Shown in pieces: positions 12,365-24,500 of a stretch of 64,000 nt of DNA. The first letter of the stretch is position 1; every line of letters begins with the position of its first letter. Below the pieces are notes generated by a model. That model did no database searches. It saw only the letters and a list, made by a program, of their open reading frames with translations, and was not told the DNA's origin. The translations under genes were made by a program, and so were the position numbers. Source of the DNA: Topomyia yanbarensis (taxonomy: Eukaryota > Arthropoda > Insecta > Diptera > Culicidae); the NCBI RefSeq assembly GCF_030247195.1, contig NC_080672.1, positions 310,690,627-310,754,626 on the forward strand, in the 5' to 3' direction.

Positions 12365-13571
12365 CGTTATACATTAGGGTGGCTCAAAAATAATTATTTT
12401 GTTCTGATGGTTCAAATTTTTTTAAATAAATTTTCGCGCGCTATTTTGGTTATAAAAATAGAAATTAACTTTACTACTTATGAAAGTGGCTCAAAAGTAA
12501 ATATTTTGTCTTTTATAATGTTTTTCAACGGCAATTTTGGAATTTATTTTCCATATTGAAACGAATTGATTGAAATTTCATTATGGGGTTTCAGAAATGA
12601 CTATTTTGTTTTTAAAGATCAAATAAGATGTGTTAGACTAATTTTGGAACGTTTAATTCATTATTGGGTTACTTGACATGAAAACTACATTTTCTTTCAT
12701 TTTCGAAACAAACATTTTGAGCGTCTTAGTGAAATGTTGATTTACATTCACTAATCAACAAGATTTTTTTTTCGCAGGTGTGTTTTAAGTTACTTAGATT
12801 GCTTATTTCATATCTTAAATAAAAATAAATCCAAAACCCTTTTTTTGCGTATATGATTCATTCAAAAATGTTCTTATTTTATATGAATAATATTGCATAC
12901 CCTTAAGCTATATCAGTGCTATGCAAACTCGGTTCTAAATAGTCTCACCGAATAACTAGAACTCAACTGTGTTTTGAGTGAATTTGACAGCTATTGCATA
13001 AGTTAGCAAAAATAGTTCCAGAAACATTTTATGACATATTTCAGATGGTTGAAAATATTTACTGATTTTTAAACATTCTTTACCACCTAAAAACCATACT
13101 TCCTACTCGGCGTCTTATTCTTGATCACTAGTAAAACCCTTGTAGATCATGCTCTCAATGCTATTTGAAAGTTGTGTATGTATTAATGTCATTATTCTAG
13201 CTATAAAATGATTATTCAAATTCAATATCACTAATAACCATGCGTCGCCATTGACAGTTTTTTTAAAATTTTGATTGCTTATCGCAATTTTTCGCAAAAC
13301 TAGCATAGACTCATTTTAAAGAGAAAATTAAAAGCTTTCGAATGAGTGTAGTGTGATCGCGGGCATTCACGGGTGTCGTAGTTGTTATCCCATTAAAAGT
13401 TCGAATTCAATAAAAATTAATGACAGACAGTTATCTAAACACTAACTAAACCAACTAGTGACTTATTTTTGGCGATTTTACGATGTAATTTTATCACACG
13501 GATAATTTTGGTGAAGTAATGCAATGTGTAAAATCAACCGTTTCTTTGAAAAACGAAAATAATCGTTTGTA
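12365..13571. other. AT-rich unassigned stretch
   Basis: Contains the diverged 'gtggctcaaaa' phrases at 12379 and 12487 and no convincing frame. A 63-codon minus frame at 13115-13306 has no recognisable motif. Confidence 0.3.
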
Positions 13572-13660
13572 GTTTCTATGGTCAAATAATGCAAAAAAAA
13601 GTTTCTATGGTCAAATAATGCAATGAAGGTCATAACTCAAATAATGAGTTATGACCTTCA
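13572..13660. repeat. Tandem 23-nt direct repeat followed by a perfect 16-bp hairpin
   Basis: A 23-nt string beginning gtttctatggtcaaataatg occurs at 13572-13594 and again at 13601-13623. It is followed at once by an inverted repeat with 16-nt arms (tgaaggtcataactca / its complement) around a 5-nt loop at 13624-13660. The hairpin is perfect. Confidence 0.85.
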
Positions 13661-13676
13661 AAAAGTTGTCAAAAAT

Positions 13677-14082
13677 TCATTTTGCGTTCAAATCACCTAA
13701 AATCTCGCGAAAATGTCTCTGAAGGCTCAGCTGATACGAGAAAAATACTAGTGAGAATATCGCATAACCTTCACATATGGACTTAAGTTCGGGTTCGTCC
13801 CACTGTGCTCCAGCACTCGCGTGAATGGCTCCCCGAATGAGCAGCCGCTGGTGCTGGAAGAAGATTTCGCTAGAGTTTCGGAAGGTGTTGCACAAAATAC
13901 AACGGCGCGAGTGCGGCAGGGTAAACTTTCTGATTGGAAATCTAAATTTTATACTGCGAGCCGTTTTGACACACAATGTAATTAATGCGTTCGGTCATTC
14001 TGGAAACAAGTTTTTGAAGAAACCCTGTGAGGGTAGCAGCTGTAAAAGGATGTAAGTCAATTTGGTTGGCATCGTTGGATCG
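13677..14082. other. Pre-insertion locus, left side; open frames of unknown meaning
   Basis: GC-richer DNA open for 99 codons on the minus strand (13677-13976) and 76 codons on the plus strand, with no family recognised. Joined to 19086 onward it would restore the site in which the 5-kb hAT-like element landed (ttggatcg / ctggatcg duplication). Confidence 0.3.
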
Positions 14083-15446
14083 CAGGGCCGGCGGAATACG
14101 TGGGTAGTATGGGTAGTACTACCCACTCGAAAATAACAGAGGGAGGAATTATTCACTCGAAAGTCTCGCGCACAAAATGAATGCGTCTCGATGTACAAGA
14201 ATTTTATATTTTAAATCAGATACAAATTTCTTTGCTATACACTTTCAATTTCTTCAAATGTTGGATAATAATAAGGAATCCATTAAAATTTGAAATTATT
14301 TTTTATTTCTTGAAACGAGGAGTACTGATCGATTCACAAAAAAATATTCACGCGGTTTTATTCAGAATAGAGGATGCAGTTATAAGTATGTTAAAAGACT
14401 AAATATATAATTCGCAATTTTTCAAAAAGAATTATTATTTGATTAAAAATTTAAACAAAGAGAAACACTTTTATAAGGAAGGCAATAGACATACACACGA
14501 GGGATTGGTTTCAACATCAGAGTAGCAAAGACCGTGTCAGGGGAAGTGAAGAGAGGGCGTACAACAATGACAGGGTAATGAAGAAATTCAACTTACAGCT
14601 TTTTGGCAAACTGAAGTTCACTGTCAGGACATCATGAACCGGATAGTCGACTGACCTCCTTGGATCCTCTGGGACCTGATTTCCAGGTAGAGAGGTATAT
14701 GAGAGACATATAGGGGACATCGAGGATATCCAGCACATCTTGCAGGGGAATGAGGCTGGTTAGCACAGATCTGACGCTAGAACACTAGGCGTACGACCAA
14801 ACAACATATTTAATGTCGTGAAAACCTGTCTCCACGACCCCAATATCCCGGAGATGCGCATTCAACGTATAATTATTGGGCATGACCCAAGATATCACTT
14901 GAATAAAGTCACGACTCTCATCAATCCCCTTTAACCAAGGTGTGTTGATACCTTTGGGATCTCTAAACTTCCATGGTTCCATTACATTTGCCAATTTTCC
15001 AGCGTCCTCTGACAAAAAATATAGAAAAACTCGTTAAAATTACGCTATCTTTCATAAAAATGACATTCTAATGCCTAAGTGTCCGCCTTCTCATTAACCG
15101 CAATAGAGCAGTAAGAAAGAACTCAAACTAATATTTGTGTCTGGTAATCTGGCATGATTTTTCAGATAAAGTACTCAGGAACTCTCATATTTTCCCCAGA
15201 AACTGTAACGATATGGTCGCCCTCGCCACTCCACTACTGGCATAATAAATAGCATGGAAGCTATGCATAGCTGTCATCTTCTGATGAACGTTACGGTAAT
15301 ATACTGCAATGTTTAGCGCGAGCATTTATGCTGTCAGATAAAAATGTGTGTTTAAAAAATAATCATTTCGTTTATATACAGCATTACCATTCCATCGTAA
15401 AACGTCGATTCAGTGGCGTAGCCAGGGGGCGGTTTTGGGGGTTAAA

Positions 15447-15464
15447 CCCCCCCCCCCCCCCCCC
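15447..15464. repeat. Poly(C) tract, 18 nt
   Basis: Uninterrupted C run next to the left end of hAT-like element B. The right end carries only accccctcc, so the tract expanded after insertion or is a sequencing-prone site. Confidence 0.9.
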
Positions 15465-16593
15465 AAACCAAAATTAATTGGATTGAAAAAAAATTGATGC
15501 TGACGAATTTAATTTGATATTCCACAAAATACTTTTGGAAAAATATTCTCTGATCACTACATTGAGAACTGTGTTTAAATCGTCATGAGAACTTTTGGAA
15601 AATTGTGGGAAGGGGATCTTGTAACTTATCTCTTAGCCAAAATCCCATAGTTGTCAAATTACTTCAATGTAAAATAAAATAACTGTCTGAATTATTATGA
15701 GCTCATTTTTGGAAAGATGCTTCAAAATATGGATTAGAGACAATTTTTCGAATGGGAATCTAAATTTTAATAGGTTGATTGCATATAAAACATAAGCTTG
15801 TTTACCGAAAACTTACATACATTTCAACATTTGCTGAAAATGTATTTTTTTAGATTGTGTAGAGTTTAGGCAACAATTCAATATGGTTAACAACAAGAAT
15901 AACATTTCAGAAACTAGTTGAAGCTGATGTAATTTTGTCTCTAGCAGGTCAGGATCGGTTTTATGAGCATTGGATTTTTGTTGTATTATCAACTATATGA
16001 ATAGCCTCTTAGCAGGATGCAATGAATGGCGTACTGAAATTTTGTGTGCTACGTACTAGTACTGCAAGTTGTGAGGCTGACTAATGAAGAAAAGTAAAAT
16101 TAATGCTCGATAAATTTTTAACGGTCACGATCACATTCATTCGAAACTGCCAAATTTCGATGTTAAGTAACATTGAAGAATTTCAAAACGTAAAACTGTT
16201 CATCTGCTGATAGAATAATTTTGACGGTTAATCCTCCTAGAAGTAATTATAGACAAGAATTACTCTTCAACCAAATTTGGGTCGAGACTTAATGTCTCCA
16301 CCAAAGTTTTCGAAAGTGCTATTTCAAACAACTTTGTCAAAGACATAAATATCCCACATATTCAGAGTATCGAAATATAGTAGAAAAAACCTTTACAACA
16401 AGCTATTCTGAAATTAATGTATTTGATAAATCTCTTCTGCGGTAATTTAATAATAAATTCACATTGCGTTCAAGGTGCCTTTGAAGCTTACAAAAAAAAT
16501 AAGGGAACTGGATTTAAAACAAATAATTCCCAGATATTAAAAGGACTCAAAAACACAAAGAGTGATTCCATTTTCAGGAGCTAGCACCAATTC

Positions 16594-16665
16594 GGCGCTA
16601 GCTTAGTCCGCCCACCAAGTTAGTGTCGGATTCTGATGAGATGAAGTCGAAACGCAAGTTTCAGT
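16594..16665 (+). ncRNA. Hammerhead-like core motif, copy 1
   Basis: The string ctgatga (16633-16639), a short hairpin GAUGAAGUC (stem II with GAA loop) and gaaac (16649-16653) match the conserved core of hammerhead ribozymes. It sits in a block, ggcgctagcttagtcc... through gaaacgcaa, that recurs at 57625-57688. Downstream, gaaac-gcaa-gtttc could form a minimal stem III and agttc could pair with ggatt upstream as stem I, but these helices compete and neither is strong. I see a core and no proven ribozyme. Confidence 0.3.
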
Positions 16666-18768
16666 TCCATCCATCTATAATTTAGTTATAGGTTTTGTGT
16701 TCTCAACTCGCAATGATTGTTTCAAACAATTTTATCCGTAGCGCAGAAAAAAATAGCTTTCACCTAAATTTTTCTTCACTAAGAAGAAATATAGCAGGCC
16801 CAGTCCATTTAAATCCCTATATGTTGAATTCATGTAGCCTTCATATTTTCAACAAAATTGTTTGAAATGACATTATCAAAAACTTTGCTGAAGGCACCAT
16901 GTCTTAATATTTTTGAAAAATTAATTCACCATAATTACCTCTATGAGAGTTAATCACCAAAATTTCTATATCAAAGCAGGCGCTGTTTTATGTTGATAAC
17001 TTCCCGAAGTTGTCAAACCTTTAAAGTGAAGGATTATTATATTAGGTGATCTTGAACGTTGAAATTTTTTTAGATCATTTATCCCACTTTAAAAGATCGC
17101 AATTTTTGACTTCATTGACATATTATACAAGAAAATAATCTATAGAGGTTTGAAAACTGTTCCATGTTGATCCTTCTTGTAGACTGGAATGACATCTGTT
17201 AGACTACTTATGTTTTTGAGTTTTCAAGAATTTATCAAGCTCATATTAAATTTTAGCATTTTTTCAAAAAAATTGCGATTTTCATCAAAACCCCCTCCAA
17301 ACCAAATTTCTGGCTACGCCACTGCGTCGATTTGAATGTGGATCTACATGGAATGCCTTTGTCACCGAAAGATTATTGGTTGCGTGTATTTCGATCAAAG
17401 GTTGAATCGAGTACACAACGTACGGACTAGCCACCAGTTGAAACATTTTTTGTCTTGTTAATCCGTCGACGAACCGGTGCCAATAACCGCGTTTTTCAGC
17501 TTTCGTCGAGTCACTTTGTGTTTCTAACGTCACGTATATTCGGAATAATTCGGGCGATTCGACTTTCAAAAAGTCCTTATAAGTCCTTTTCGCGTACAAT
17601 GGACACCACGGAGTGGGAGGCCGTCCACTGTTGCTCGCGCCGTGTACTCGTTTCGTCTGACATTTAATCGCAGTGTATAGAATCAAACCAGTCCAAACCT
17701 TGTACGCTTCCATCGCAAGAATTTCGATTGTTTCTGATATAGTGGACGGCTGGCTCTTTCAAACAGTGGGCTCACTAATTGTAGCGAGGTCGAGTACAAT
17801 AATGAATCTAAAGCGTTTGGCCGTGCAGGTGGAGTAGGAATTTGTGTCATTTCCACCGTATTCAAGATGGTCATATTGAAGTTGTCGCAAATATTACACA
17901 GTTAGATAGATCGGTTATCATCGTGAAGATCCCATGGCATACCGTGAGAATTGAAGTGTTCTAAAACCAGCTAAGGTGCGATGTATATGGAAACAATACC
18001 AATAAGTCTTTGCCTTTGATTCGAACTTGACAAGCGACAACTTCAATACCTGGTACCGAACAAAAGCTAATCCGATTGAAAGAACAGTACATTTTGATCC
18101 CCATGGATGGAAAATTAGTGGTTTTTTTAGATTCCTCGATTTTTACCGAACGCAATTATTTGCAAACCAGAATTTTCACTGACTAAAGCAAAGGGTTCTT
18201 AAAGAATCCAACCTTATACTTTGCAATTAGGACCCCCATAGGAGACTACACCATCAATCTCTACTTCCCAGGCGGATACATAGACAAGACTTCTTCGTAC
18301 ATGGCTGAGTGTTTAGTTAGATCCCGCATATATCGATGATGTTAAATGGCTTATATTTGGTCAGGAAGAAGACATTCCTGGTGCCAGTTGTATCAGGTGG
18401 ATATAATTTGTATCGAAAAGTGGATTTATCGACATTATTTGTGCCACCGCAGATATATCCAAATCGACCTCCATTGAGCCTGAGGGGATGTTGGTCGTTG
18501 GAGATACCTTGTCGTTAGTCAACACTATCACGCGAGCTTCAGTACCTGTGAAAGGTTTTATCGATGGGAACGGAAAATTAATGCATCGAAATTTAAAAGA
18601 ATGGAGTAATTGGTAGTTAGCTGTGCAACATTTGAAGTATCAGCAATCAACGAACACATTTTCGCCAAGCCGTCGGCCATACAGCCCGTTAACAAAGGGT
18701 GTTTCTAAATAGCCACCAGATATTATCCGGGAATTACTCTGTTCACTTACGCACGCCAGGTCTGAACG

Positions 18769-19004
18769 AAGGTGTTTAGAGTTCTAAGGTGATTCGTCTT
18801 CGGCAGTAACTAGGGGAGGAGTGAGGTAAGCGTGCAGCAGACTGCGTGGAAGAAAAATGACAGCGAGCAACTTTGTTTACCCACTGAAATCCAACCAGAC
18901 ATATGGAGAGAACTAGTAAACAATGTTGTTAGCTGTCGTTTCTAAAACCAACATGGCTGATCGGCGTTTTTGAGGATCGTATCACCTGAGAATAAAAACT
19001 CCTT
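18769..19004. mobile_element. 236-bp MITE with 10-bp target duplication
   Basis: The ends aaggtgtttagagttctaag and, inversely, aaggagtttttattctcagg form imperfect inverted repeats that continue as gtgat-cg. Immediately outside, ggtctgaacg occurs on both sides (18759-18768, 19005-19014), a perfect 10-bp direct repeat. A 9-11 bp duplication would suit a Mutator-type transposase, but this is inference. It sits inside hAT-like element A. Confidence 0.8.
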
Positions 19005-19085
19005 GGTCTGAACGTTCGTCACCACGGGTAGAAATCCCTCCGAATCTTAGTACCCACTCGAGAAAATAGTGTTCCGCCGGCCCTG

Positions 19086-19560
19086 CTGGATCGGTTCACG
19101 TCTCGATAAGTTTCGATATTATCAACAGTTGTGAGTAGATTAGTAGCATAGCAAAGGTTGGTCAACAAGCTAGCAACAGCAGCTAAGTAGGAAAAATAAC
19201 GAACGAACAACACGAACTCGGAGAAAAACGGGATATCATTGTCTAGAAGAATTTCACCGTATATGATCTCTGCGCCGCATCTCTTGATCGGTTCGCGTCT
19301 CGGTAGGTGACCATATTTGCAGCTGAACTGAGCAGGTCAGTTATACCACGAAAGTTGGGCAGCAAGCAAGACACAGCCTCGACGAAAAAAACACGAACGA
19401 TGAACGCAAAATAAAAAGAACAAGAGCACAATTCCTTCTGAAGTAATACCCAACGGTGACCCCGGAAGAATGGGAATCGGAAGAACAAGAAGTTTAGGTT
19501 TGGTCAACAGATTTACTATAAACCACCACAGTACTACCACGAACCAGCAGCCGTTGGTGT
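19086..19560. repeat. Diverged tandem duplication at the right flank of hAT-like element A
   Basis: Two similar units occur: 'gatcggttcacgtctcgataag' near 19091 and 'gatcggttcgcgtctcggtagg' near 19278. Each is followed by 'atatt.tcaac/gcagctgaa', a 'gtt.g.caa.aagc' block and an 'aacgaacgaacaacacgaa'-like A/C/G stretch. Spacing is about 187 bp. The first unit begins within the target duplication of the hAT insertion, so the duplication predates that insertion. No gene is seen. Confidence 0.5.
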
Positions 19561-20697
19561 CTGATCAAGATTGCTTCTCGATAACAGACATTGGCCCAAT
19601 TCGTTGAGCCAAGTCGACACAAAATGCAGCCCTTCAGGATATGGAAAAAATCTTCAACGTATCTTCCTTATATAAGGAACGAAAAAATCAAAACCCCTCC
19701 CTTGAGAATTTTCTGCGCACGGACCTGCTTTGTTCCTAATTCTCCATCTCCATTCAACCGAATTTCCGTCAATTGTAATTTTCATTTTTTCTAAGTGTGT
19801 GATATAAGATTTCGATAAAAATGATTTGCAAGCTCATATTCTAGCAATCCAGATACGCAGGACCGTAGCGTGATCTTCTGGCGTCATTGGCGGAGCCTCA
19901 GTTTTGTGCCTTTAAGACAATCAAACTGGCAATGACACATTCCGCGGGCTTGTACACCAGAAGGACATGTTTTAATGTTTTAATTTGGTACATCAGTAAG
20001 CGTTTCTCGATTTACTGCTGTTCAAACCATTGGAAAATTAGGTAGTCAAACTTTTGACACGTCAAAACATTATTCAAAAAGCAAGGGGTGCATTTTGCCC
20101 CGGAGGTGCATTTTACCCCATCTCCCCCTACTTGCTTGTTCACCGAGCATTCTGCCCCGTTGTTGCGATGCATCGTGCCTCGTTGTTGTGGTGTATTTGG
20201 CCCCCGCAAAGGTGCGTTTTGCCCCGCTTATTTTTCAAAAGATAATTTTTAATGATTTTGAAAAATTGAATATTTTTCATGTTGTTGAATATTTTGCAAT
20301 GCATTATGATTGTGATTACTGAGGAAAATGTTGGCTAAACCTTATCATTAATTAAATTCTCTCAATTGATTTTCTATAGTTGAGTTATGATCATATTTTC
20401 TTAGGTGGTACGTTTCACCCCATCTTCCCCTAGTTTTGTTTTCTGACGAGATTTCACAAAAGTGTGCCATTAAATAGTCTTCGGTTATGCAATTAGTAGG
20501 TTTTCAGAACGATTTCTCTGTTTTCGACTAAAAAATCAGCAAAATCAAAGTAGAGTGCATTTTGGCCCAGATGAAGCAGAGATATAAATTTAGCAAAGAG
20601 TAAACAAGTTAGCGGATTTTTTATATGTAGTGCGAAAGAATATAAACAGTATAAAAAGAACTGGAATGCACCGATATAATAGTAAACAGCATGTATA
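19561..20697. repeat. Intergenic, with a G/C-ended MITE-like block at 20085-20435
   Basis: The block 20085-20235 repeats the phrase '(g)gtgcattttgccccg' with small changes (four or five times) and closes with 'ggtacgtttcaccccatcttcccct' at 20405-20433. A short piece of the same family (gggtgtattttgccccgggg...gttttacccca) lies at 27087-27123, and a relative at 30580-30690. These are probably members of one MITE group. Ends could not be fixed. Confidence 0.45.
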
Positions 20698-20713
20698 TGA
20701 GCTGGAAATCCTT
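20698..20713. repeat. Target-site duplication of the intact I element, 3' side
   Basis: The string tgagctggaaatcctt is identical to 26897-26912. One or two bases at each edge may belong to the element (its 5' end reads CAGT, its 3' end is an A tail), so the true duplication is 12-16 bp. Confidence 0.92.
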
Positions 20714-21575
20714 TTTTTTTTTTTCAATTCGTTTATTTGATAAGGCAGGTTTGCGTTAGCTTAAAGGTGCCAATTTTGTTTTGTTTTACATTTTAAATTA
20801 TTTAAAACTAGGGGCTTACATATTGATTTTTGAAATTAAACTAAGGCTAATTTATAGCTATACATATACACAAGGGGGTAGTATAATTTTCGTAAGATTA
20901 GAGGGGTCATTTAGTTTTTATGGCAATATGGTTTGACATTTTTAGCAATGAGATTATTGGAGCAAATAATGTTTAACTAAGGGGGAAAATTTTTACGACT
21001 ATCTTAAAAGTAGAAATAATTAGAGGGCGTAATTAAATTTTGTAAAGATTCGGAGACATTAATTAGAGTTATTTTATGTGGTAGTAGAGTTGGGCATTTT
21101 CAACGAGATCATATAATATAATAGTTAAAACTAGAAAAGGCAAGAAGAGCTAAATGCTTCATGAAGATATTTGGGGGGGGGAGGGGAAGGGGTGTTACTT
21201 CTGTGTATAAGAGTCAGGGGAAGTAGGGTGGACAAACATGGCAGGGGGAGAACATTATTTCAGTTTCAGACTTCGGGAGATCAACGGATGGATTACAGAA
21301 TCAGGGTGGTCTTCATCAGGAAGAATCATGTACTGGGACGCCGGGTGGTCGTTCTCGAGATGGCAGGGGTTTCTCCAGACGATTTCGTAGTGCGGCTCAG
21401 ATGTTGATCGGCTACATTTCGAGTTGTGCGTGTGATGTTCGTGCTTTAGGTCCCGTGTTTGTTGGCTCATTCGACAGGGATGTTTTGTGTTGCCTTGGAG
21501 TCGCATCAAACCATCGTGGGTGTATGGTACAGGTGGAAGAGAGCGCTTCTGAGAATGATAAGGAAAAAGGGGCAG

Positions 21576-24500
21576 TTAAAGTTGGATATTAATGGTTTTT
21601 ATGAAGGTGTATATAAGGGACATATAGAGGACATCGCGGCTTGCCAACACATCTCGAACCGGGACGTTGGGTGGTCTTCCTCGGGCCCGGAGGGTGTCCA
21701 TAAGCCGAGACCTGGCGGAACTGTACTCGGTGCACGCCCAGACTATGTGCTCTATATCGTGATAACCGTCGCCACAAGCGCAGATACCACTCTCCACGAG
21801 CCCAATACGTCGGAGATGTGCATCCAGCGTGTAATGGTTCGCCATGAGTCGGGACATCACACGAATGAAGTCACGACCCACATCCATCCCCTTGAACCAA
21901 GGTTTCGTCGATACCTTAGGGACTATCGAATGTAGCCACCTTCCTAGCTCCCCATTGCTCCACGAGATTTGCCAACTTTCGAGGGTTCTCTGATGAGTAA
22001 TACTGAAAAATTCGTGGAAGCAAATTGGTCTTTCAAAAACGTCACCTTCAATGGCACCCACCTTAGCTAAGGAGTCCGCCTTCTCATTGCCCGGAATGGA
22101 GCAATGAGAAGGGACCCACACCAAGGTAATCTGGAAAGATTTGTCAGATAAAGCACTCAGTAGCTCCCGTATTTTCTCCAAAAAATACGAGGAATGCTTT
22201 CCATGTTTCATCGAGCGAATAGCGTCAATAGAACTCAGACTATCCGAGACGATGAAGTAATGGTCTGCGGGTAATGTGTCAATGACTCCAAGGGTATACT
22301 GAATAGCAGCTAGTTCTGCGGCGTAAACTGAAGCAGGGTCACTGAGTTTGTAGGAGGCGGTGAACTTTTGATTGAAAATACCGAAGCCAGTGGACCCTTC
22401 GAGGTTTGATCCGTCAGTATAAAAAATCTTAGAACAGTCGACTTCTCGGAATTTATTATAAAAAATATTTGGAACCACTTGTGGGCGTATATGGTCCGGA
22501 ATTCCAATAATCTCATCTTTCATGGATGTGTCGAAGAAAACAGTAGATTCAGAAGTATTTATGAAATGCACACGGTTGGGATTGTAAGAAGAAGGATTAA
22601 TATTTTGTGCCATGTAGTCAAAGTACAGGGACATAAAACGGGTCTGAGAATTGAGCTCAACAAGCCTTTCGAAATTTTCAATCACCAACGGGTTCAAGAT
22701 ATCGCATCGAATGAGCAATCGATATGAGAGTTCCCAAAATCGATTTTTCAGCGGGAGAACGCCCGACAGGACTTCGAGACTCATCGTATGGGTCGACTGC
22801 ATGCACCCTAAGGCGATACGCAAACAACGATACTGAATTCTTTCGAGTTTGATGAAATGTATGTTCGCGGCGGATCGAAAGCAGAAGCATCCGTATTCCA
22901 GTACCGACAGTATCGTTGTTTGATACAACCTAATTAGGTCTCCTGGGTGGGCACCCCACCACGTTCCGGTTATTGTACGAAGAAAGTTGATCCTTTGCTG
23001 GCATTTCTGTTTCAGATACCGAACATGGCATCCCCAAGTACCTTTCGAGTCGAACCAGACCCCTAGATATTTTACTGTGAAGACCTGAGCTATAGTTTGA
23101 CCCATTAATAGAAGCTGTAGTTGTGCTGGTTCACGCTTCCTAGAAAATACAACTAGCTCAGTTTTCTCCGTGGAGAATTCGATACCCAGCTTAATAGCCC
23201 ATGCAGACAAATTGTCCAAGGTATTCTGTAATGGTCCTTGTAGATCGACAGCTTTGGGTCCCGTAACAGACACCACGCCATCGTCTGCAAGTTGTCTTAA
23301 CGTGCAGGAATTGTCAAGACATTCATCAATCTCGTTGACGTAGAAATTGTATAACAGGGGGCTTAGACATGAGCCCTGGGGAAGGCCCATGTAGCTAAAT
23401 CGTGATGTCGATAAGTCACCATGCGAAAAATGCATGTGCTTTTCCGACAACAAGTTTAGTAAAAAGTTGTTTAAAGTCGCTGAAAGACCATGCTGGTGCA
23501 GCTTCTCTGAAAGAATGTTGATAGAAACTGAATCAAAAGCCCCCTTTATATCTAGGAACACTGATGCCATCTGCTCTTTACTAGCATAGGCCATTTGAAT
23601 TTCGGTTGAGAGCAACGCAAGACAATCATTCGTCCCTTTGCCTTTGCGAAAGCCAAATTGTGTATCTGACAGTAAGCCATTTGCTTCGACCCAATTGTCG
23701 AGGCGGGATAGGATCATTTTCTCGAACAACTTCCGGATACAAGATAGCATTGCGATCGGTCGATACGAATTGTGGTCGGAGGCTGGTTTTCCTGGTTTTT
23801 GGATGGCGATGACCTTCACTTGCCTCCAATCATGTGGGACAATGTTAGCCTCAAGAAACTTATTAAATAAGTTCAACAAGCGTCTCTTGGCAGAGTTTGG
23901 CAGATTCTTCAACAAGTTGAATTTGATTCTGTCTGGCCCTGGAGCTTTATTGTTACACGACAAGAGAGCAAGTGAGAACTCCACCATCGAAAAAGGTGTT
24001 TCGTTCGCGGTATAGTGAGGAGACGCGGCGCGGTAGATCTTCTGTGCCGGGGCGGAATCCGGACAAACCTTCTTGGCGAAATCGAATATCCAACGGTTTG
24101 AATATTCCACGCTCTCATTAGTACTGTTTCGATTTCGCATACGTCGGGCTGTTCCCCAAAGAGTGCTCATCGATGTTTCTCTCGTTAATCCGTCGACGAA
24201 CCGGCGCCAATAACCGCGTTTTTTGGCTTTCATCAAACTCTTCATTCGCTTGTCTAACGTCGCGTACTGTTGAAAACTAGCGGGTAACCCGTCGTTCCGG
24301 AAGGTCTTAAACGCGGCGGCCTTCTCTGCGTACACGTCTGAGCACTCTTTATCCCACCAGGGATTGGGAGAACGTTTTTGTATGTTCGCGCCGGGTACTG
24401 GCTTAGTCTGAGCTTGATTCGCGCTGTCGAGAATCAAGCCAGCCAAAAAGCTGTACTCTCCCTCCGGAGGAAGTTCTTGAGTAGATTCGATGTTGTCGGA

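Larger units (their letters stand above)
15411..17324. mobile_element. hAT-like element B, non-autonomous, 1914 bp
   Basis: Perfect 15-bp terminal inverted repeats cagtggcgtagccag / ctggctacgccactg are flanked by a perfect 8-bp duplication cgtcgatt (15403-15410 and 17325-17332). The subterminal regions are also similar (G-rich then aaaacccc). No frame over about 60 codons and no transposase motif occur, so it depends on a partner. It contains an 18-C run and a hammerhead-like block. It interrupts the I-element fossil and is therefore younger than that fossil. Confidence 0.93.
14500..18650 (-). pseudogene. I-clade retrotransposon fossil, interrupted by hAT-like element B
   Basis: Pieces match the intact element at 20714-26898 in the same order. 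Endonuclease pieces are GIEVVACQV (about 18020-18055) and MTILNT.EMT.IP.PPARP (17810-17874). The linker before the RT is KRGYWHRFVDGLTR (about 17455-17500). The C-terminal region is PWLKGIDESRDFIQVISWVM with NYTLNAHLRDIGVVE (14810-14940), followed by a 3' tail (MSPICLSYTSL, 14690-14725). All are in broken frames with many stops. The reverse-transcriptase core and part of RNase H are missing, so an internal deletion came with, or before, the hAT insertion. The 5' part (18300-18600) shows weak ORF1-like sequence only. Both outer limits are approximate. Confidence 0.8.
14083..19085. mobile_element. hAT-like element A, host of nested insertions
   Basis: The ends are inverted repeats: left cagggccggcggaatac and right, read inversely, cagggccggcggaacac. 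They are flanked by 8-bp direct repeats ttggatcg (14075-14082) and ctggatcg (19086-19093), 7 of 8 identical. CAG-starting termini plus an 8-bp duplication are the hallmark of hAT transposons. No hAT transposase is visible. After removing nested insertions less than 1 kb of its own sequence remains, so it was non-autonomous. Inside lie an I-element fossil (about 14500-18650), which contains hAT-like element B, and a 236-bp MITE. Confidence 0.8.

Noticed and set aside
16594..16665. Confident hammerhead ribozyme call
   Set aside because: Core and stem II fit, but stems I and III compete and no clear NUH cleavage site is paired correctly; kept only as a motif.
21459..21935. 158-codon plus-strand frame
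   Set aside because: It is the complement of the conserved ORF2 C-terminus of the I element; no family likeness of its own.
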